A stretch of 64,000 nucleotides of DNA from Camelus bactrianus (taxonomy: Eukaryota > Chordata > Mammalia > Artiodactyla > Camelidae), in contig NC_133541.1 of assembly GCF_048773025.1 (NCBI RefSeq), forward strand, positions 124,895,049 through 124,959,048, in the 5' to 3' direction. How positions within the stretch are numbered: position 1 is the first letter of the stretch; each line of letters starts with the position of its first letter. Both the position numbers and the translations under genes were made by a program. The notes under the pieces were generated by a model. That model was given only the letters and a program-made list of their open reading frames with translations. It was not told the origin of the DNA and ran no database searches. Below, piece after piece: positions 58,695 through 64,000 of the stretch.

Positions 58695-59260
58695 TCTTTC
58701 CTATCGCATGGGAACATGCTATAATCTCTCTCATCATTAAAACCCTCCCTTGACCTTACAGCCTCCTCCAGCTACTGCCCCCATGGCTCTGCTTCCCTTT
58801 ACAGCAAAACTCACCCAGAGAGTTGTCTATACTTGGTAAAGAACCCACTTCTGCTCCTCCCATTCTCCTCCAAACCCACTGCAGTCAGGCTTTCCTCCCC
58901 CAAAACTACTCTTGTCAGGACTACTAGTGGCTCCCTTGGTGTCAGATCCAGTGGTCCTTGCTCAGTCTTCATCAAGGAACAGAGTTTGGCACCCTTGGCC
59001 ACTGTTTCCTTCTTCAAGCATGTTCTTCACTTGGCTTTCAGGACACCACACTCTTTGGGTTTTACTCTTACCTCACCAACCACTAACTTCTCAGTCATTG
59101 TTGCTGCTTCCCCCTCCTCTTCCTAACCCCTAAACCCTGCAGTGCCCTGAGGATTAGTCCATGGCCTTCTCTTTTCTAGCTATGTCCACCTCCCAGGTGA
59201 CCCTATCTGGTCTGATGGCTTACGTAGTTTGAATATACTGATGTGGTGATGCCAAAGTTA
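58695..59260 (+). mobile_element. LINE-2 ORF2 fragment
   Basis: 'acttggctttcaggacacca', 'cacactctttgggttttact', 'ccctgcagtgccctgaggat', 'gtgaccctatctggtctgat' follow the L2 coding region. Confidence 0.7.
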
Positions 59261-59414
59261 CTCTAATGAATGTGTAACAGCAAACTGTGATCAGTGGGGG
59301 AAGAAAAGGTGCACGGTGCTATGAGATCACATACCAGGGGTTCCTGTTCCCGTCTAGAACAGGGAACGGGGGGGGCAGCGCAGACTTTGAGTTGCAAGCC
59401 ATTATTCAGCCAGG

Positions 59415-59592
59415 GATCTGTTTTTGCAAATGAAGTTTTACTGGAAGTCAGCCACCCCCATTTGTTTTGTCATCTAAGATTGCTTTTGCACTACAGTGGC
59501 AGAGTTGAATTGTTGCAAGAGAGACTACACAGCTTGCAAACCTGACAGTATTTACTATGTCCCTTTATAAGAAAATCTGTTGACCCCTGGGC
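59415..59592. mobile_element. hAT-type DNA transposon relic, copy B
   Basis: 'gcaaatgaagttttactgga', 'cagccacccccatttgtttt', 'gcactacagtggcagagttg', ending 'tctgttgacccctgg'. Same family and orientation as 12870-13235. Confidence 0.65.
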
Positions 59593-60330
59593 CAGAAGAT
59601 CAGAGAACAGATGATATTTGAGTTGAGGTCAGAAAGGCTAATGTGAGTTATCCAGATGAAGAAAGGGGGAGAGTGTTCCAAGCCATCGGAACAGCACGTG
59701 TCTGAGCCTTGTGGGGGAAAGGAGCATGGGGGATCAGGGACCTGATGGAAAGCTAGTGTACCTGCAGAACGAGAGCAAGCATGAGGCTGCTCAGAGATGG
59801 AGGTGGTTGTGTCCTTCACAAACACTGCCTAAAGCAGTGCTTCCACAACTTGATTGTGTCTAAGAGCCACATGTTAACATGCAGATTCTGGTTCATCAGA
59901 TCTGGAGTGGGTCTGTGATTTGCATTTCGAACAAGGTTCCAAGTGATGCCTAAGTAGCAAGTGCCATATGCCACCTGGAAAGTCAAAGGGCATGATCTCA
60001 TTAAAGCTGAGTGGTTGGATGAGGAGCTTGATGGGGAGGAAGGAATCAAGAATGATTCCAGGTTTCTAACTTGAACAGCCCATTGGTGTCACTTACTGGG
60101 AAGGGCAGCCTGGGGACCAAGCAAGTTTGAATGTGGAGAGGATGAGTTAAATTTCAGATGAGTTGAATGTGTGGTGTCTATGAGACATTTACATGTAGAC
60201 CAGCAGGTAGTTGAATATTCTGGAAGGGAGGGATTCGGATTAAGGAATGGTTTTTCAAAAGTAGATGAGTGCATGTGGAATGTCTTCATAGGCTTAGGGG
60301 AAGGTATAAGAGATGGGGCAAGATATTATG
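59593..60330 (-). mobile_element. LINE-2, antisense, split by a MER5A-like element
   Basis: Reversed L2 runs from 'ttgagttgaggtcagaaagg' and 'gtgttccaagccatcggaac' through to 'gatgattccaggtttctaac' (antisense of the RT-end KNLGVI motif) and 'gtagttgaatattctggaag'. A MER5A-like relic ('cagattctggttcatcagat', 'gggtctgtgatttgcatttc') interrupts it at about 59822-59965. Confidence 0.65.
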
Positions 60331-60634
60331 GTCATGAGTCCAAAGGAATTGCTATCTGTGGGGGGGACAAGGTGGGGGTGTGGCAAACAAGAATAAGTAT
60401 TTATGTAGATGTGGTGGGTGGAGCTTGAGGACGCTCTCACTGCTGGCCTCAATCTTCTTTGTGGAAAAGAAAGCAAGACCAATGAAGGGATTGGGTGGAG
60501 AAGAGAAGACAGGGAGGAACGAATTTCTGGCATGTGAATGCGTGCCAGTGTATAAGCAAAATATCAAAAATTTGCATCTTCTGATAAAATTTTATTTTAT
60601 TGTCTTTTAAGGAACGTGGTTAAGTGTCATTTTA
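60331..60634. other. No feature seen
   Basis: Unassigned sequence. Confidence 0.3.
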
Positions 60635-60790
60635 GAAAAAGCACAGAACGTAGAAAGAGTCAAGAAAACTGCTATTGTCCTACTATTTGACCCTTGATAG
60701 ATCCTTTCCCCTCTCTGGGCCTCAGTTCTCTCATTTGTAAAATGAGAGGGGTCGGGATTGATCGCTAAAGCGTCATCTGATTTTCTGGTT
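60635..60790 (+). mobile_element. MIR SINE
   Basis: 'tctgggcctcagttctctca' followed by 'tttgtaaaatgagagg' is the MIR 3' core. Confidence 0.75.
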
Positions 60791-61059
60791 CTGACTCAAT
60801 ACAATCAAAGATTTTTAAATGTAGCATATAAAGAAATACTTAATAGAAATATTTACATTTTATCTTGAATCTTAATGAGGAATACCTATTCTGCCTAGAA
60901 TTGGATGAGAGTCAAATAAACATTTTCATTTCAAGTCACCCTGAAGGGATTCAGTGCATTTAAAGGATAAGAAATAAGTAAGGAGTTAAGTCTTGCAGAA
61001 TTTCTGACTAAGGCTACACGACACTATAGGAACAACACTTACAATCTTCAAAGCGTTTG

Positions 61060-61215
61060 GTAATTGTGAATGCATCTTCGCAAAATTCCCTGGGAGGCTG
61101 TTAACTTCCTTTTAAGATGGTGTAGAAACTGAGAGAAGGAATTTGTGACTTGCCTAAGGCTTTGGAAGGACTCCTGCAATCCTGTTCATTAAATCTAGGG
61201 CCTGAAGAACAGTCT
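61060..61215. mobile_element. MIR SINE fragment
   Basis: 'gtagaaactgagagaaggaa' and 'gtgacttgcctaaggctttg' follow MIR. Confidence 0.5.
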
Positions 61216-61739
61216 TGTTTGGCTGATTTTCTTTACTTGAAGTCAGAGCTCTGGAGGAAGCCTCTGGGGCACCTGGGCCCCATCACCTCCACCTTCACCT
61301 TCATGTAATGACATAAAGTCTAGCCTATCAACAGGGGTTCCTTCTTTCAGGGGATATTTGAGAAGCTCCTGGAGAGCTGAGACCATGTACAGTTCATCTT
61401 GACATTTCCTACAGTAGTTGAATAGGAATTTATTTCTTTTTAAGCATTATTTTTTAGAATGAGAAATTTAGATTTTGCCCAGCAAAGGTCTAGCTACAAC
61501 CCGAAAGTAATGCAAAAGTAAAACTCAGGTTCAGAGTTTTGCTTACTGAGAATGTGGTTCTTCCACCGAGTTCTGCCAGGAAATTGGTTTTTGCCCAATC
61601 TGCTCTCTGGGATAAGAAAGTGGATCTCAGCCTTTCACTCAGTTGCTGTGTGCCAGTGCAACTTAAGTCCATCTTTTCTGTTTTCCCATCTAGAAGTCCA
61701 AAATGATAGTGCCCCATCCTATCTACCTCAAAGGCTTTT

Positions 61740-61870
61740 TAATTTTTTTAATTGAAGTATAGTCAGTTACAGTGTGTCAATTTCTGGTGTACAGCACAAT
61801 GTCCCAGGCATGCATATATATACATATATTCTTTTTCATATTCTTTTTCATTAAAGGTTATTACAAGATA
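61740..61870 (-). mobile_element. Camelid-type LINE-1 tail insertion with target-site duplication
   Basis: Reversed L1 end ('attgaagtatagtcagttac', 'gtacagcacaatgtcccagg', 'aggttattacaag'). The 13-bp duplication CTCAAAGGCTTTT lies at 61727-61739 and 61871-61883. Only about 130 bases were inserted. Confidence 0.9.
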
Positions 61871-61883
61871 CTCAAAGGCTTTT

Positions 61884-64000
61884 GTGAAGATACCTCTTAA
61901 GTACTTAGAGCTCTTAGGAAAAAGGTGTTATATATATGCAAAGTATTGTCACATATACACACTAGATGTTTTATATCCAATATAAATTTTAAAGCCAAAA
62001 TAAGAAAGTTTGTCGAGTACTTGTTAAGAAATATAAATGGCTGTACTGATACGTATCTGTTTCACAGGGAAGTTAAAAGAAGTAATTGATACTTGTAAAG
62101 TTCCTTGAAGTCTTTGAATTAAAGAGTCTAGAATTTACAAGCTATGATTACCTTCTGTATTATAAATGTTATAATTAATACACACACATATTTTCCAATT
62201 CAGATGCAGAGCTAGGACTTGTTTAAAATGAATAAACCCTTTGAAATGACTATTTTGGGGAGTAGCCTCTCTAGCCTCTCGAGTTCTCACTCATTTGGGT
62301 GGGCACCAATTGATGCGGACTCCAGTCTCCCCCGAGTACTTTTACCACCTGTATTTTGTAATTTTAGTAATCTGCCTTGCCTTCGTGGCAGGAAGAATTG
62401 AAATAACCCTGTGTTATGATTTACTCAAGCTTGACAGGAATCAGGAGCCAAATAAAAGGGAAGACAGCTATTTCTCTGTCTAATAAGGTGACCTCAGATT
62501 GCTGGATGTTCCCTGTGACATTTGCTTGAAAATTTTTCTTCCAGCTTCATTAAACTGTCTTTGGGAGGTAGCAACTAAATATTCCCCGTGGTCTAGATGT
62601 TCACGTTCCCCAATGATTGGCCCTGCAGCTGGAAGGAGAGTTGGGATACACAAGTGGGTGGGCTGGGATCAGGGCAGACAGTGGGGGCAGTCCCAGGCAG
62701 GGCAAGGGAGTCACCAGTGTTCTTTAAATAGCAAAGACCTTTGGGCATTTTAAGAAATATACTGTACTTACAGTCATTTGCTGAGACAGTACATACAGTT
62801 AGTTCAGATTACAAATGACTGTCCCATTGAGGTGCATACTGTTCAGAAGGACAGAGAACAAAGTGCCCCTGCCCAGGCTCACCTGGTCAGAGTGTACTAG
62901 GGGAAACCAAAAGGAGATTGCTGTCTTTATAGTTCTAAAACCCTTGAATGCTGTTCATTGTAAAATTCTTTCAAGTTCGCTATAGACTTGAAATTTTTCT
63001 AGTACAATGCTGGAGGGAAAAAAATAAAGAAGTGCCTCTTTACTTCATGACCACTTCTCTCTACCTCAAACATCACCAGATACACAGGATAAGAACCCCC
63101 CAGATCTATTTAATTGCATTGTAAGTTATATATTCTAGAATGTTCTCTAAAGTGAATATTAGGCATTTCTCTCTCATCATCCAAAGAAGTGACAACAAGG
63201 TGATTAGAGCCATGCATGGCAACAGGTTCTTAAACATACTGAAATCATACAGGAAATAGGAATGATAATGACAAATCTTCACACACACATTACTAAACAC
63301 CTAGGGAGCCAAAAGTGACCTGAGATTTTCCTTTTTTGGAGATGGGTGAGAGGGGAAGGGGAAGAGAAAAACAGCTGCTAGTAAATTAAAAAAGGCGATG
63401 GTTGTCATCATATGGGGTACCCAGTAGGTTCTTTAAAATGGAACTGACTATTTAAGAAGTAAATTAACCAAACCTCATGGTTGAATTATTTTTGCATGAA
63501 GATTGTATTTACCCCAATCGGGGACACATGCTTTGAAACTTGGACTGCCTGGAAAATTCAAGATGGGTGATATACCAGCACTCTGATTCCAGTCTCCCTT
63601 TGTACTTCATAGAGCTGGAAGAAAACATTTGAGATAAAGTTCTAGGAAGAATTGTCATGAATCTCATTTTATGTTAAGGAACAATTGGCATTTTGAATTG
63701 GAGTCCTGGGGCTGAAAGCACATGTGCATAATGTAAATATCTTAATTATCATTCATTATGCATCTTCAGGAGGTACATTATTATACATAATTGTGCATCT
63801 GCCTCTAAAGAGGTAGGCTCCTACCTACAGTGACCACATTTCCCAAATCCCAAACTGAGAAGCATAATTGGAAACGTGGTCTGACAAGGAGATTGGATTT
63901 TTTAAAATCTGGGCCATCCTGGAAACGCTCACACGTCCCTTGGCAGGCGCTGTGCCCAATGTGTGTGCACTTTTTAACCGAGGATGAGGAGACTAAGCTG
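61884..64000. other. Gene-free stretch
   Basis: Mixed DNA with no recognisable gene, RNA gene or assigned repeat. Open frames reach only 84 codons (62499-62753) and lack domains. Confidence 0.35.

Overview
The window is mammalian genomic DNA, and the sequence points to a camelid (camel, llama or alpaca). Two independent signs support this. First, the minus strand at 32.3-36.9 kb carries an immunoglobulin gamma constant gene whose hinge reads ALHSKDPSSQCPKCP, close to the short hinge of camelid heavy-chain-only IgG. Second, several LINE-1 3' tails and one tRNA-type SINE fragment (ending in the 'ggttcaatccccagtacctcc' class of sequence) are of the camelid kind. I cannot separate camel from llama or alpaca from the sequence.

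Layout. 0.2-16.8 kb is repeat-rich, AT-rich DNA (L1, L2, MIR, hAT relics), broken by a CpG island at 3.85-4.51 kb that looks like a minus-strand promoter with a first exon. 16.86-21.06 kb is a striking GC-rich tandem duplication: an island-promoter module occurs three times, separated by two nearly identical spacers of about 1.45 kb. 21-29.35 kb is AT-rich and almost featureless apart from a perfect 21-bp hairpin and a purine microsatellite. 29.35-39.97 kb is a GC-rich block holding the Ig gene. 39.97-64 kb is again repeat-rich DNA (L1, L2, MIR, hAT elements, one solo MaLR LTR) with no recognisable gene.

The Ig block reads right to left. A switch region (37.25-39.97 kb, about ten 78-bp repeats plus a degenerate part) is followed by CH1, hinge, CH2 and CH3, the secreted polyA signal, membrane exons M1 and M2, and a distal polyA signal. 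All splice signals are canonical except the CH1 donor, which is GC instead of GT. From memory of the literature, functional camelid heavy-chain genes lose this same donor by GT to AT, so this copy appears to have a different lesion at the same site. The gene also has a premature TAG plus a one-base insertion at the end of CH3, and the tail tyrosine motif of the membrane form (YxNM) is HRNV. I therefore read it as a decayed relative of the short-hinge heavy-chain IgG gene rather than a working gene.

No V, D or J segments, no second constant gene and no I-exon promoter could be recognised. The sharp GC change at both edges of the Ig block leaves open whether this is an intergenic part of the IGH locus, a displaced orphon, or an assembly join.
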